DNA of 64,000 bases from Castellaniella sp036379515 (GTDB lineage: Bacteria > Pseudomonadota > Gammaproteobacteria > Burkholderiales > Burkholderiaceae_B): assembly GCF_036379515.1 (NCBI RefSeq), contig NZ_DASVGN010000011.1, positions 78,756-142,755 on the forward strand, written 5' to 3'. The notes under the pieces are model-generated. The model saw nothing but the letters and a program-made list of their open reading frames with translations. It ran no database searches and was not told the origin of the DNA. Below, in pieces: positions 33,259 to 41,399 of this stretch. The first letter of the stretch is position 1; every line of letters starts with the position of its first letter. The translations under genes and the position numbers were made by a program.

Positions 33259-34536
33259 TTAACTGAAGGAATTCGGTAGAAGAAACAGAATGACTGCGAC
33301 TAGTGTCGGCACGGCCGCCGCCAGGAAAAGCTTGAGCGGCGCAATCGTGCCATCTGAAAAGCAACCCTTCAGGATGGAAAACCCGGCAGGATTGGGCGCA
33401 TTGGCGATCACGGTGAGCCCACCCCCCGTGACGGCGCCCGCGACCAGCATGTAGCGCCACAGCTCGCTGGTCCCATCGACCAGAGATCCCAGATAGGTCA
33501 GGGCGGCATTGTCGGTGATGGCCGTCAGTGCGGTAGCGCCAAAATACAGAACAACCGGCGACAGTTTCGCCAAAAGATCTTGCAGCCACCACTGCTGCAA
33601 CCCCCCCAGCACCACCAGACCCGCCAGGAAGAACCCGACCATCAGCCCTTCACGCAGAAGCAGGGGCGATTGGTGTGACTTGTAGGCCTGTGTATAGCCA
33701 ATGAACAGCACCAGCAGCCCCATGAAAATGTGGATGTGATGAGACGCCAGCACCACTGCCAACAGAAACAGCACGTGCACCCCCATCACAACGGGGGAAC
33801 ACGGCGCCCGAGGCGAAGACTCATCGCGGGATTGTCCGATTTCGCCACTGAGCAGAAATGGCCGGCAGATGAGCGTCAGCACCAGGCTGTTGAAGACCAC
33901 GGCCGACGCAGCGCGCCAGCCGAAATGCGTCGCCATGAAGGCGGTGCCCCAGCCAAAGGTCTGTGCAACCATCAGCACGGGCGGGGCCGCATAGGCCGTC
34001 AGCACCCCGCCGATGGAGACGTTGACGAACAGCACCCCCACGGTGAGGTATTTGAAACCGTCTTGCCCGGGACGGCTGAAGTAGGAATCGCGCAGCAGCA
34101 AAGCGGCCAAGGTCATCGCCGCCGGCTCGGTGATGAGGGATCCCGACAGCGGCACGAGCGTCATGACCACGAAGAACCGGGCCAATGCCGTGGGGACCGG
34201 CAGCACACGGGCCACCCCATCGACCACCCCGCGCACTAGCTCGATGATGGGTCGGCTGGCCGCCACGACCATGATGACGAAGACGAACGCGGGCTCGGTG
34301 AAATTACGGGTATCCAGATATTGAACAGCCTCCTGGATGCCCCCTGTGAGCCACATCCAGCCAAACAGCACACAGGCCCAGATGCCAAAGACCGCCTCCA
34401 CCTCGGAGAGCATGTGCCAAAGGCCTGCGTGCGCACCGCCTCGGTTCGCCAGGCGCGCGAATACCGGCACGGAAAAGGTATGAATGATGGCAATGGCAAA
34501 CAGAATCGTTGCCACGATCTCAACGTGACTGACCAT
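33259..34536 (-). CDS. Putative Na+/H+ antiporter (PF07399-like)
   Basis: 425 residues with about 11 hydrophobic helices. Polar membrane motifs include PLSGSLITEPAAMTLAALLL, FVNVSIGGVLTAYAAPPVL and TALTAITDNAALTYLGSLV (Asp and Asn within the membrane), which fit the ion transporter superfamily and the PF07399 group of putative sodium/proton antiporters. No signal peptide or regulatory domain. The ion is not determined. The GMC oxidoreductase gene lies 35 bp upstream on the same strand. It is the second candidate cation/proton exchanger in this window. Confidence 0.8.
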   Translation of the reverse strand: MVSHVEIVATILFAIAIIHTFSVPVFARLANRGGAHAGLWHMLSEVEAVFGIWACVLFGWMWLTGGIQEAVQYLDTRNFTEPAFVFVIMVVAASRPIIELVRGVVDGVARVLPVPTALARFFVVMTLVPLSGSLITEPAAMTLAALLLRDSYFSRPGQDGFKYLTVGVLFVNVSIGGVLTAYAAPPVLMVAQTFGWGTAFMATHFGWRAASAVVFNSLVLTLICRPFLLSGEIGQSRDESSPRAPCSPVVMGVHVLFLLAVVLASHHIHIFMGLLVLFIGYTQAYKSHQSPLLLREGLMVGFFLAGLVVLGGLQQWWLQDLLAKLSPVVLYFGATALTAITDNAALTYLGSLVDGTSELWRYMLVAGAVTGGGLTVIANAPNPAGFSILKGCFSDGTIAPLKLFLAAAVPTLVAVILFLLPNSFS

Positions 34537-34571
34537 GGGATATCCGGAAAAGCAGGGGTATCAGGCAGGGC

Positions 34572-36185
34572 TCAAGCTTGCCCAAGAATCATGCGAGCGC
34601 CTTTTTCGGCGATCATGATGGTTGGCCCATTGGTGTTGCCCGAGGTGATGCGCGGCATGATGGAGGCATCGACCACCCGCAGCCCTTCAAGCCCATGGAC
34701 TTTCAGCTCTGGTGTGACAACCGCCAACGGATCAATTCCCATTTTACAGGTTCCGACCGGATGGAAGATCGTGGTGCCAATCTGCCCCGCTGCTGCTTCC
34801 AGATCCGCCTGCGTCTGGACTGCCTCGCCTGGCAAATATTCTTGCGGCTGGTAGCGGGCCATGGCGGGCTGCGCCATGATGCGCCGGGTCAGGCGCAACG
34901 CGTCGGCCGCCACGGCCCGATCTTCAGGAGTCTGCAGATAATTGCAGAGGATGTCCGGGTGGTCCGAAGCATTGGGCGAAGTCACTCGGACATAGCCTCG
35001 GCTCGTGGGCTGGAGATTGCAGGGTGCTGCCGTCATGGCCGGAAAGGTGTGCAGCGGGTCACCGAATTTGTCCAGCGACAGCGGTTGTACATGGAATTCG
35101 ACATTGGGCCGTGGGCGTGCGTCGTCGGAGCGCGCGAACGCCCCCAACTGAGACGGTGCCATCGAAAGCGGCCCGCTCTTGTTCACCAGATACTGCATCC
35201 CCATCCATGCCTTGCCCCACAGGGAATTGGTCAAAGTGTTGAGCGTACGGGCGCCTTGCAACTTGAAGATCATGCGCAGCTGCAGGTGATCCTGCAGATT
35301 TTCACCAACCCCGGGGAGATCAAGCACCAGCGGAATGCCCAGCTGGCGCAGCCGTTCGGCAGGGCCGACCCCCGAGACCTGAAGCAACTGCGGCGAACCG
35401 ATAGAGCCCGCCGCCAAAATGAGTTCGGACTTGGCGCGCGCATGCACGCGCTGCCCCTGATGGACAAACGCCAGGCCTGTCGCGCGCCGGCCTGAAAATT
35501 CGATGCGTTCGACCTGCGCACCCGTCATCACCTTGAGATTGGCGCGCCCCATGACGGGGTGCAGAAAGGCCTGGGCAGCACTCCAGCGCACACCTCGGCG
35601 CTGAGTGACCTCAAAATAATTGCAGCCGAAGTTGTCTCCCCGATTGAAGTCGGGCGTCTGAGGAATGCCTGCCTGCCCGGCAGCATCGCGAAACGCGTCG
35701 AGCACGTCCCAGCTCAGTCGTTGCGATTCGACCCGCAACCCCCCCGAGCCCCCATGAAATTCGCTTTCGCCCAGGTGATGATTTTCGCAGGCCTTGAACA
35801 CAGGCAGCACATCCTGCCATGTCCACCCCGCGCAGCCTTCAGCCGCCCAACGGTCGTAGTCGGCCGCCTGCCCACGCAGATACAGCATGCCATTGATGGA
35901 CGACGAGCCCCCCAGGACACGGCCTCGCGGATAGCCCAGGGTACGGTAGTTGAGTCCGGGATCGGGCTGCGTGTGGTAGCACCAATCCGTGCGCGGATTG
36001 CCGATGCAGTACAGATACCCTACGGGAATGTGAATCCAGCGCCAGTCATCCAGACCGCCCGCCTCCAGCAGCAGAACCCTATGTGACTGCGACAGACGAT
36101 TGGCCAGCAGACACCCTGCCGACCCTGCACCCACAATGACGTAATCGAATTCCAGGACGGATTCGTCCCGTGACTGCTCAGCCAT
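34572..36185 (-). CDS. GMC-family FAD oxidoreductase (choline dehydrogenase-like)
   Basis: 537 residues. Rossmann FAD motif at 11-30 (DYVIVGAGSAGCLLANRL), GMC signature 1 (GRVLGGSSSINGMLYLRG), signature 2 (LAAGSIGSPQLLQVSGVGP), and the catalytic end FHPVGTCKMG with His and NTNGPTIMIAEKGA with Asn. It oxidises a primary alcohol; choline dehydrogenase (BetA) and alkanol dehydrogenase (AlkJ) cannot be told apart here. No betaine aldehyde dehydrogenase or betI is adjacent, which weakens a choline role. It may be co-transcribed with the antiporter downstream. Confidence 0.88.
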   Translation of the reverse strand: MAEQSRDESVLEFDYVIVGAGSAGCLLANRLSQSHRVLLLEAGGLDDWRWIHIPVGYLYCIGNPRTDWCYHTQPDPGLNYRTLGYPRGRVLGGSSSINGMLYLRGQAADYDRWAAEGCAGWTWQDVLPVFKACENHHLGESEFHGGSGGLRVESQRLSWDVLDAFRDAAGQAGIPQTPDFNRGDNFGCNYFEVTQRRGVRWSAAQAFLHPVMGRANLKVMTGAQVERIEFSGRRATGLAFVHQGQRVHARAKSELILAAGSIGSPQLLQVSGVGPAERLRQLGIPLVLDLPGVGENLQDHLQLRMIFKLQGARTLNTLTNSLWGKAWMGMQYLVNKSGPLSMAPSQLGAFARSDDARPRPNVEFHVQPLSLDKFGDPLHTFPAMTAAPCNLQPTSRGYVRVTSPNASDHPDILCNYLQTPEDRAVAADALRLTRRIMAQPAMARYQPQEYLPGEAVQTQADLEAAAGQIGTTIFHPVGTCKMGIDPLAVVTPELKVHGLEGLRVVDASIMPRITSGNTNGPTIMIAEKGARMILGQA

Positions 36186-36296
36186 GCCGTCTCCTCGTGC
36201 GCAGCCGCAGCGCCAGTCAGCGTGCGCCTGTTTTTTGTTGGCTGTCAGTCTAGTCTCAATCGATCACACGCGCCAAGGGCGCCCGCAGGCGCTGTG

Positions 36297-37232
36297 CTAC
36301 AGCACCGTCCCCGCCAGCGCGGCAACGATCATGAGCACGCCCACCTGCATATTGGCGCGAAACAGGCGCAGACCCCGTTCGGGCTTGTGGACGTCGAACA
36401 CGCTGAGTTGCCAGGCAAAATGTCCTGCGATCACGGCCATGACGAGGAAATACCCCTCACCCAGGCCCATCCCGGCGCCAGCCGCCACCCACAGCACCAG
36501 CGTGGCGGCGTACATGGCGCCAATCCAGCGCTTGCCCTGCTCGCCAAAACGCATGGCCACCGATTTCAGGCCCAGCTTCAGGTCATCGCGCAAGTCGATG
36601 TAAGCGTAGATGCCGTCATAGCCGATCTGCCACAGCACAGTACCCAACCACATGGCCACGGCCGTCCACGGCACCAGATTGCGCGTGTCGGACCACGCCA
36701 TGAGCATGCCCCAGTTGAAGGCCGCCCCCAGGACAGCCTGAGGCCAGTAGGTAAAGCGCTTGCAGAGCGGATAGATCACCACCAGCGGCACTAGCGCCAG
36801 CGCCAGCCAGCGACTGTAGGCATTGATGGCAAAGAGCAGGCTTGCGCTCACCAGCAACTGTGCGATGACGAACCAGATGGCCGCGCGCAACGTCAACTGG
36901 CCGCTGGTCAGCGGACGAAAACGCGTACGCTCGACCTGGCGGTCGAAATTGCGGTCGAACATATCGTTGAAGGTGCAGCCTACGCCCCGCATCAGAAGCG
37001 CACCTAACGAGAAGATGAAGAGCCGCCATAATGTGGGCCAGCCACCCGCTGCCTGAACCAAGGCGGCCAGCGCGGGCAGCAACGTGAGCCAAGTGCCGAC
37101 GGGCCTGTCGAGACGACACAGGCGCGCGTAGGGCCCCCAGGACGGAGGCAGCCAGCGCGCCACCCAGTCGTCGGGGTGCATGTCCGACAAATCGGGCGTG
37201 GCGGGTGACGGCGGGGTCTGCGGGTTGCTCAT
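36297..37232 (-). CDS. ubiA: 4-hydroxybenzoate octaprenyltransferase UbiA
   Basis: Membrane prenyltransferase of ubiquinone synthesis. Nine helices; first Asp-rich motif NDMFDRNFDRQVERTRFRPL, second motif YDGIYAYIDLRDDLKLGLKS. 311 residues from the ATG at 37232; a GTG at 37238 is possible. The N-terminus has a Pro-rich stretch before the first helix. The aminotransferase gene ends 25 bp upstream on the same strand. No ubiC is nearby. Confidence 0.95.
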   Translation of the reverse strand: MSNPQTPPSPATPDLSDMHPDDWVARWLPPSWGPYARLCRLDRPVGTWLTLLPALAALVQAAGGWPTLWRLFIFSLGALLMRGVGCTFNDMFDRNFDRQVERTRFRPLTSGQLTLRAAIWFVIAQLLVSASLLFAINAYSRWLALALVPLVVIYPLCKRFTYWPQAVLGAAFNWGMLMAWSDTRNLVPWTAVAMWLGTVLWQIGYDGIYAYIDLRDDLKLGLKSVAMRFGEQGKRWIGAMYAATLVLWVAAGAGMGLGEGYFLVMAVIAGHFAWQLSVFDVHKPERGLRLFRANMQVGVLMIVAALAGTVL

Positions 37233-37257
37233 GCGCACGCCGAGCCGATCCGAGGAA

Positions 37258-38460
37258 TCAGCGGGCCGGCCCGATCAGTTCGCCCAGCACCTGGACGCCC
37301 GCACGAATGCGGGCCTCGGGCACCGTGACGAAGCTCAGGCGCAAAGTATTGGTGGGCGCTTTGACGCCGGCATAGAACGGCGCACCCGGCACGAATGCCA
37401 CGTTGCGGGCAATGGCGGCTTGCAGCAACTGCGTAGTATCTATGCCCTCACGCAAGGTGACCCAGATGAACATGCCGCCCTCCGGGTGCGTCCAGCGCGC
37501 ATCGGTCGGGAAATATGCCTTCAGCGCCTCGAGCATGTAGCCGCACTGACGCTGATACAAGGCCCGGACCTTGGGCAGGTGGGTTTCCAGAAAACCGTTG
37601 CGCACCGCTTCGTACACGGCCATTTGTGTGACCATGGCCGTGTGCAAGTCGGTGGCCTGCTTGATCTGGACCAGCTTGGAGATGACCTCGCGCGGTGCGA
37701 CCACATAGCCCAGGCGCAGGCCCGGCGCCAGCACCTTGGAAAAAGTACCGAGCCGGATGACCGAGGCGCCCACGGCCCGCCCGAGCTTGAGCAGGCTGGG
37801 TTGTGGATCGCCGGCGTACCGCAATTCGCCATAGGGGTCGTCTTCGATGATGGGCAGTCCCAGATCGGCGCAGCGCTCGACCAGAGCCTGACGGCGCGGG
37901 CGATCCAGCGTGAGTCCGGTCGGATTCTGAAAATTGGGGAGCACGTAAATGAAGCGTGCATCGCGAGTCAGGTCATCGGTGAGCGCTTCCGGGACGAGGC
38001 CGCGTTCGTCGGTAGGCACCGCCTGAAACTGTGGCTCGAACAGGGAAAACGACTGCAGGGCGCCCAGATAGCTGGGGGCTTCGACCAGAACGCGTGAACC
38101 AGGATCGATGAACAGTTTGCCCAACATGTCCAATGCTTGCTGGGACCCGGAGACGATGAGGACTTCGTCGGTATCGACCGTCATGCCTTCGCGCGACATT
38201 TGGGCAGCGACCCATTCACGCAAGGGGGTATAGCCTTCGGTGCGACCGTACTGCAGCGCGGATGCCCACTGATTGTCGAGCACCTTGTCAAATGCGGCAC
38301 GCAGTTCTGGCACGGGGAAGCCTTCAGGGGAAGGCAGGCCACCGGCAAAGGAGGTGACTTCAGGGCGTTCGGTGATTTTGAGGATTTCGCGGATGGCGGA
38401 ACTGGTGAGCTGGGTGGCGCGCTTGGAGAAGACAGTGTGGGTGGCGGTGGACATGTCCAT
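37258..38460 (-). CDS. PLP-dependent aminotransferase (MocR/LysN-like fold I)
   Basis: 400 residues of the class I/II aminotransferase fold, in the group containing 2-aminoadipate aminotransferase LysN and the aminotransferase half of MocR regulators, but without a winged-helix domain. Seen: TSFAGGLPSPEGFP, YGRTEGYTPLREWV, NFQNPTGLTLDR, EDDPYGELRY, and the PLP lysine in LGTFSKVLAPGLRLGY; substrate-carboxylate Arg near TLRLSFV. The amino donor is not known. The upstream gap has an AT-rich palindrome that could be an operator. Confidence 0.87.
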   Translation of the reverse strand: MDMSTATHTVFSKRATQLTSSAIREILKITERPEVTSFAGGLPSPEGFPVPELRAAFDKVLDNQWASALQYGRTEGYTPLREWVAAQMSREGMTVDTDEVLIVSGSQQALDMLGKLFIDPGSRVLVEAPSYLGALQSFSLFEPQFQAVPTDERGLVPEALTDDLTRDARFIYVLPNFQNPTGLTLDRPRRQALVERCADLGLPIIEDDPYGELRYAGDPQPSLLKLGRAVGASVIRLGTFSKVLAPGLRLGYVVAPREVISKLVQIKQATDLHTAMVTQMAVYEAVRNGFLETHLPKVRALYQRQCGYMLEALKAYFPTDARWTHPEGGMFIWVTLREGIDTTQLLQAAIARNVAFVPGAPFYAGVKAPTNTLRLSFVTVPEARIRAGVQVLGELIGPAR

Positions 38461-38540
38461 GATGAATTCCGTAGTGGGTCCGCGCCAAGATCTGATCAGA
38501 ATGAAGACGAATCAGCCCAAGTTTGCGGGCGAGCAAATGA

Positions 38541-38567
38541 CTTTAATGAATATTGAAGATATTAAAG
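38541..38567. promoter_or_regulatory. Candidate operator upstream of the aminotransferase gene
   Basis: Perfect 7-bp arms CTTTAAT (38541-38547) and ATTAAAG (38561-38567), 13 bp apart, in an AT-rich island within GC-rich DNA, about 80-107 bp before the aminotransferase ATG. The spacing suits a dimeric regulator. No regulator gene is adjacent. Confidence 0.4.
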
Positions 38568-38642
38568 CACGCAGAGGCCCAGTGGTTCCAAACGCGGGGG
38601 CCTGAACATACGGTTCTTGGCATGGCATAGGGTTCTTGACAC

Positions 38643-38713
38643 GGCCGTGGGGCAGAGGGTCCTCGGCGCTCAGGGGGGAAACTTCGCGCGCGAGGACCCT
38701 CTGCCCCACGGCC
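38643..38713. repeat. Long perfect inverted repeat after cphA
   Basis: A 23-bp arm (38643-38665, beginning GGCCGTGGGGCAG) is repeated as its exact complement at 38691-38713, around a 25-bp loop. It lies 45 bp after the cphA stop. No T run follows on the minus strand, so it is not a standard intrinsic terminator. I saw no second copy in the window. It could block 3' exonucleases, stop transcription another way, or be a mobile intergenic element. Confidence 0.75.
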
Positions 38714-38757
38714 TGCAACATTGTCAGCCCTCTTTTTCCAGGGTCTGTCAGGTCTGC

Positions 38758-41337
38758 TTATGCAGGCACGGCCGCACTTGCGCGCTTGCCGATGTGGTCC
38801 AGGGCCAGTTCGACCTGATCGATCAGCACCAGGCACAAGTCGCCGGGCTGCAGCGCGTCGAGCGCGGTGTCGATGGCAAGCAGTTCGCCGTGGATTTCCT
38901 CCGTATGCCGGGTGCGCTGGGCGGAACGCAGGCCATCACGCAACAAGGTGAGCACTTCGCCGTCGGCACGACCGCGCTGGCATTGGTCCTGATAGAGCAC
39001 GGCGGAATCAAAGACGTCGCCCAGGATTTCGGTCTGGCGGCGAATGTCCTGATCGCGCCGGTCGCCGGCGCCGCTGATGACAACGCTGCGACGCTTGGCC
39101 GGCATGGCCTGGACGGCTTCGACCAAAGCCTGGATGGCGTCGGGATTATGGCCATAATCGGCGATGACGGTGGCGCCGCGGAAATTGAAGACGTTGAAGC
39201 GCCCGGGAACGGTGCCCGCGTCGTTGACGAAGGACGCCAGGCCGCGCTGGATCTGTACCCAGTCGATCCCAAGCGCCCAGGCGGCGGCCGTGGCGGCCAG
39301 TGCATTTTCGACCTGGAAGGGAATGCTGCCTTGCTGGGTGAGCGGCACGGCAGAGAGCTGGATGCGGGTTTCCATGCCGTCTTGCGCGAACACCATGTCG
39401 CCCTGATCGACGAAGGCTACGCGCCCGCCTTGCGCACGATGGGTCTCGATCACGGGATGGCGGGCGTCACGGGCAAAGAACGTGACCTGACCAGGACAAC
39501 TGGCGGCCATGCCGGCCACGTACGGGTCCTGCGCATTGAGCACGGCCATGCCGCCGGGGCGGACGTTTTCAACGATCACGCGCTTGACGGCCGTCAGTTC
39601 ATCCACCGTCGTGATGTAGTTCATGCCCAGATGGTCGCCAATCCCGATATTGGTGACCACGGCCACGTCGCACCGATCGAACCCCAGGCCTTCGCGCAGA
39701 ATTCCGCCGCGTGCGGTTTCGAATACGCCCACGTCCACGTCGGGGTGAAGCAACACGCTGCGGGCACTGCGCGGGCCGCTGCAGTCGCCCGTGTCGATGC
39801 GCCGCTCGCCAATGTAGACGCCGTCCGAATTGGTCATACCCACGCACACTCCCGGACGGGAGCACAAGTGTGCAATCAGTCGAACGGTAGTGGTCTTGCC
39901 ATTGGTTCCCGTCACGGCTGCCACTGGAATCCGGCCATCTTCCCCCGCCGCGAACAAGGTGTTGATGATCGCCCCGCCCACGTCGCGTCCTTTTCCAAAG
40001 GAGGGATGCAGGTGCATGCGCAATCCTGGCGCAGCGTTGACTTCGACGATGCAGCCGGTCTCGGGCGTGAGGGGCTGGAAGACGTCCCTGCTCACGAGGT
40101 CGATGCCGCAGATGTCCAGGCCGACCATGCGAGCCGCAATCACGGCACTGGCGGCCAGATCGGGGTGCACGTGATCCGTCACGTCGGTGGCCGATCCGCC
40201 AGTGCTCAGATTGGCGTTGTTGCGCAACACCACGCACACGCCCGGTGCGGGAATGGAGGTAGGGACATAGCCCTGGGTCGCCATGGTGTTGAGCGCGATC
40301 TCGTCGAGACGAATGCGCGTCAGCGCGGTCCCATGACCTTCACCTCGTTGGGGGTCCTGGTTGATCTGATCTACCAGTTGGGCAATGGTGCTGCGGCCGT
40401 CGCCGACAACTTGCGGCGGATCGCGGCGCGCAGCGGCGACCAACTGGTCACCGACTACCAACAGGCGATAATCATGTCCCGGAAAATAGCGCTCGACGAT
40501 GACGCCACCGCTGTAGTCGTTGGCGACAGCATAGGCCGCCAGCACCTGCTCGCGTCCCTGCACGTTGACGGCCACACCCTTGCCTTGATTGCCGTCGATC
40601 GGCTTGAGCACCACGGGACCACCGATTTCCTGCGCGGCGGCCCAGGCGTCTTCCGCATCCTTCACGGTACGCCCGCGCGGCACGGAAACCCCGGCAGACC
40701 CCAGCAAAGCCTTGGTTAGAGATTTGTCCTGCGCAATAGCCTCGGCAATGGCGCCACTCGCATCGGTCTCGGCCGCCTGGATGCGCCGCTGATGACGCCC
40801 CCAGCCAAACTGCACCAGACTGTTTTCGTTCAAGCGCCGGTAGGGGATTCCTCGGCGCTGCGCGGCCTGCACGATGGACCCGGTGCTGGGCCCCAAACGC
40901 ACGTCTTCGTAAAGATCGCGCAGCTTGAAGAGGGCATCGGCCAGATCGAAAGGCGCATCATCCAAGGTGGACCGGCACAGAGACAGGGCCAGATCAAAGG
41001 CAAGACGCCCCACGGCCTCTTCCGCGTATTCGACCACGACGCGGTACACCCCGGCATCGTGCGTCACAGCAGCTCGGCAAAAGGACACGGGACAACCCGC
41101 TTGCGACTGCAGCCGCAAGGCCGCGAAAGCCAGGATGTAGGCCAGGGAATTGCTCTCGACCTGCCCAGCGGACCTGGGGATGTCGATGTCTGGAAAACGG
41201 GCCCGCAACCGCGTCTCGAAGGCATCCATGTCGCCCAATGTACGTTCGCTCTTCACGCACGTGACGACGGCCTCGATGGCTGTTTGTCGGCACCACAGAT
41301 TGGGGCCCCGCAGGGCCCGGACTCGGGAGACTTCCAT
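38758..41337 (-). CDS. cphA: Cyanophycin synthetase CphA
   Basis: 859 residues. Makes the storage polymer multi-L-arginyl-poly-L-aspartate from Asp, Arg and ATP without ribosomes. Three parts: an N-terminal CphA domain (1 to about 190, start VSRVRALRGPNLWC), an ATP-grasp domain (about 205-465: PVVLKPIDGNQGKGVAVNV, IVEVNAAPGLRMHLHP), which adds Asp, and a Mur ligase-like domain with intact P-loop GTNGKTTT (477-484), which adds Arg, plus the Mur C-terminal domain. AAGGA lies 10 bp before the ATG. The paralogue lies 62 bp upstream on the same strand. No cyanophycinase is visible, so degradation must be encoded elsewhere. Confidence 0.95.
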   Translation of the reverse strand: MEVSRVRALRGPNLWCRQTAIEAVVTCVKSERTLGDMDAFETRLRARFPDIDIPRSAGQVESNSLAYILAFAALRLQSQAGCPVSFCRAAVTHDAGVYRVVVEYAEEAVGRLAFDLALSLCRSTLDDAPFDLADALFKLRDLYEDVRLGPSTGSIVQAAQRRGIPYRRLNENSLVQFGWGRHQRRIQAAETDASGAIAEAIAQDKSLTKALLGSAGVSVPRGRTVKDAEDAWAAAQEIGGPVVLKPIDGNQGKGVAVNVQGREQVLAAYAVANDYSGGVIVERYFPGHDYRLLVVGDQLVAAARRDPPQVVGDGRSTIAQLVDQINQDPQRGEGHGTALTRIRLDEIALNTMATQGYVPTSIPAPGVCVVLRNNANLSTGGSATDVTDHVHPDLAASAVIAARMVGLDICGIDLVSRDVFQPLTPETGCIVEVNAAPGLRMHLHPSFGKGRDVGGAIINTLFAAGEDGRIPVAAVTGTNGKTTTVRLIAHLCSRPGVCVGMTNSDGVYIGERRIDTGDCSGPRSARSVLLHPDVDVGVFETARGGILREGLGFDRCDVAVVTNIGIGDHLGMNYITTVDELTAVKRVIVENVRPGGMAVLNAQDPYVAGMAASCPGQVTFFARDARHPVIETHRAQGGRVAFVDQGDMVFAQDGMETRIQLSAVPLTQQGSIPFQVENALAATAAAWALGIDWVQIQRGLASFVNDAGTVPGRFNVFNFRGATVIADYGHNPDAIQALVEAVQAMPAKRRSVVISGAGDRRDQDIRRQTEILGDVFDSAVLYQDQCQRGRADGEVLTLLRDGLRSAQRTRHTEEIHGELLAIDTALDALQPGDLCLVLIDQVELALDHIGKRASAAVPA

Positions 41338-41399
41338 GTCAGCAATGTCCTTGGAGAAGACGGTCGTTCAGCGGCTGTTCGCCAGAATGAATCAGAGTT

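Larger units (their letters stand above)
38461..38757. other. 297-bp intergenic region with two inverted repeats
   Basis: This gap between the aminotransferase start and the end of cphA holds no convincing gene. It contains an AT-rich palindrome (38541-38567), a repeated GGTTCTTG (about 38612 and 38631) and a 23-bp perfect inverted repeat (38643-38713). A 22-codon frame starts at about 38538 on the plus strand but lacks homology and supporting context. Confidence 0.6.

Noticed and set aside
38538..38606. 22-codon plus-strand frame in the gap before the aminotransferase
   Set aside because: No homology, no convincing ribosome site, and it covers the palindrome; chance frame more likely.
38617..40719. 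700-codon open frame opposite cphA
   Set aside because: Antisense shadow of a conserved synthetase; starts inside the inverted repeat without a ribosome site.
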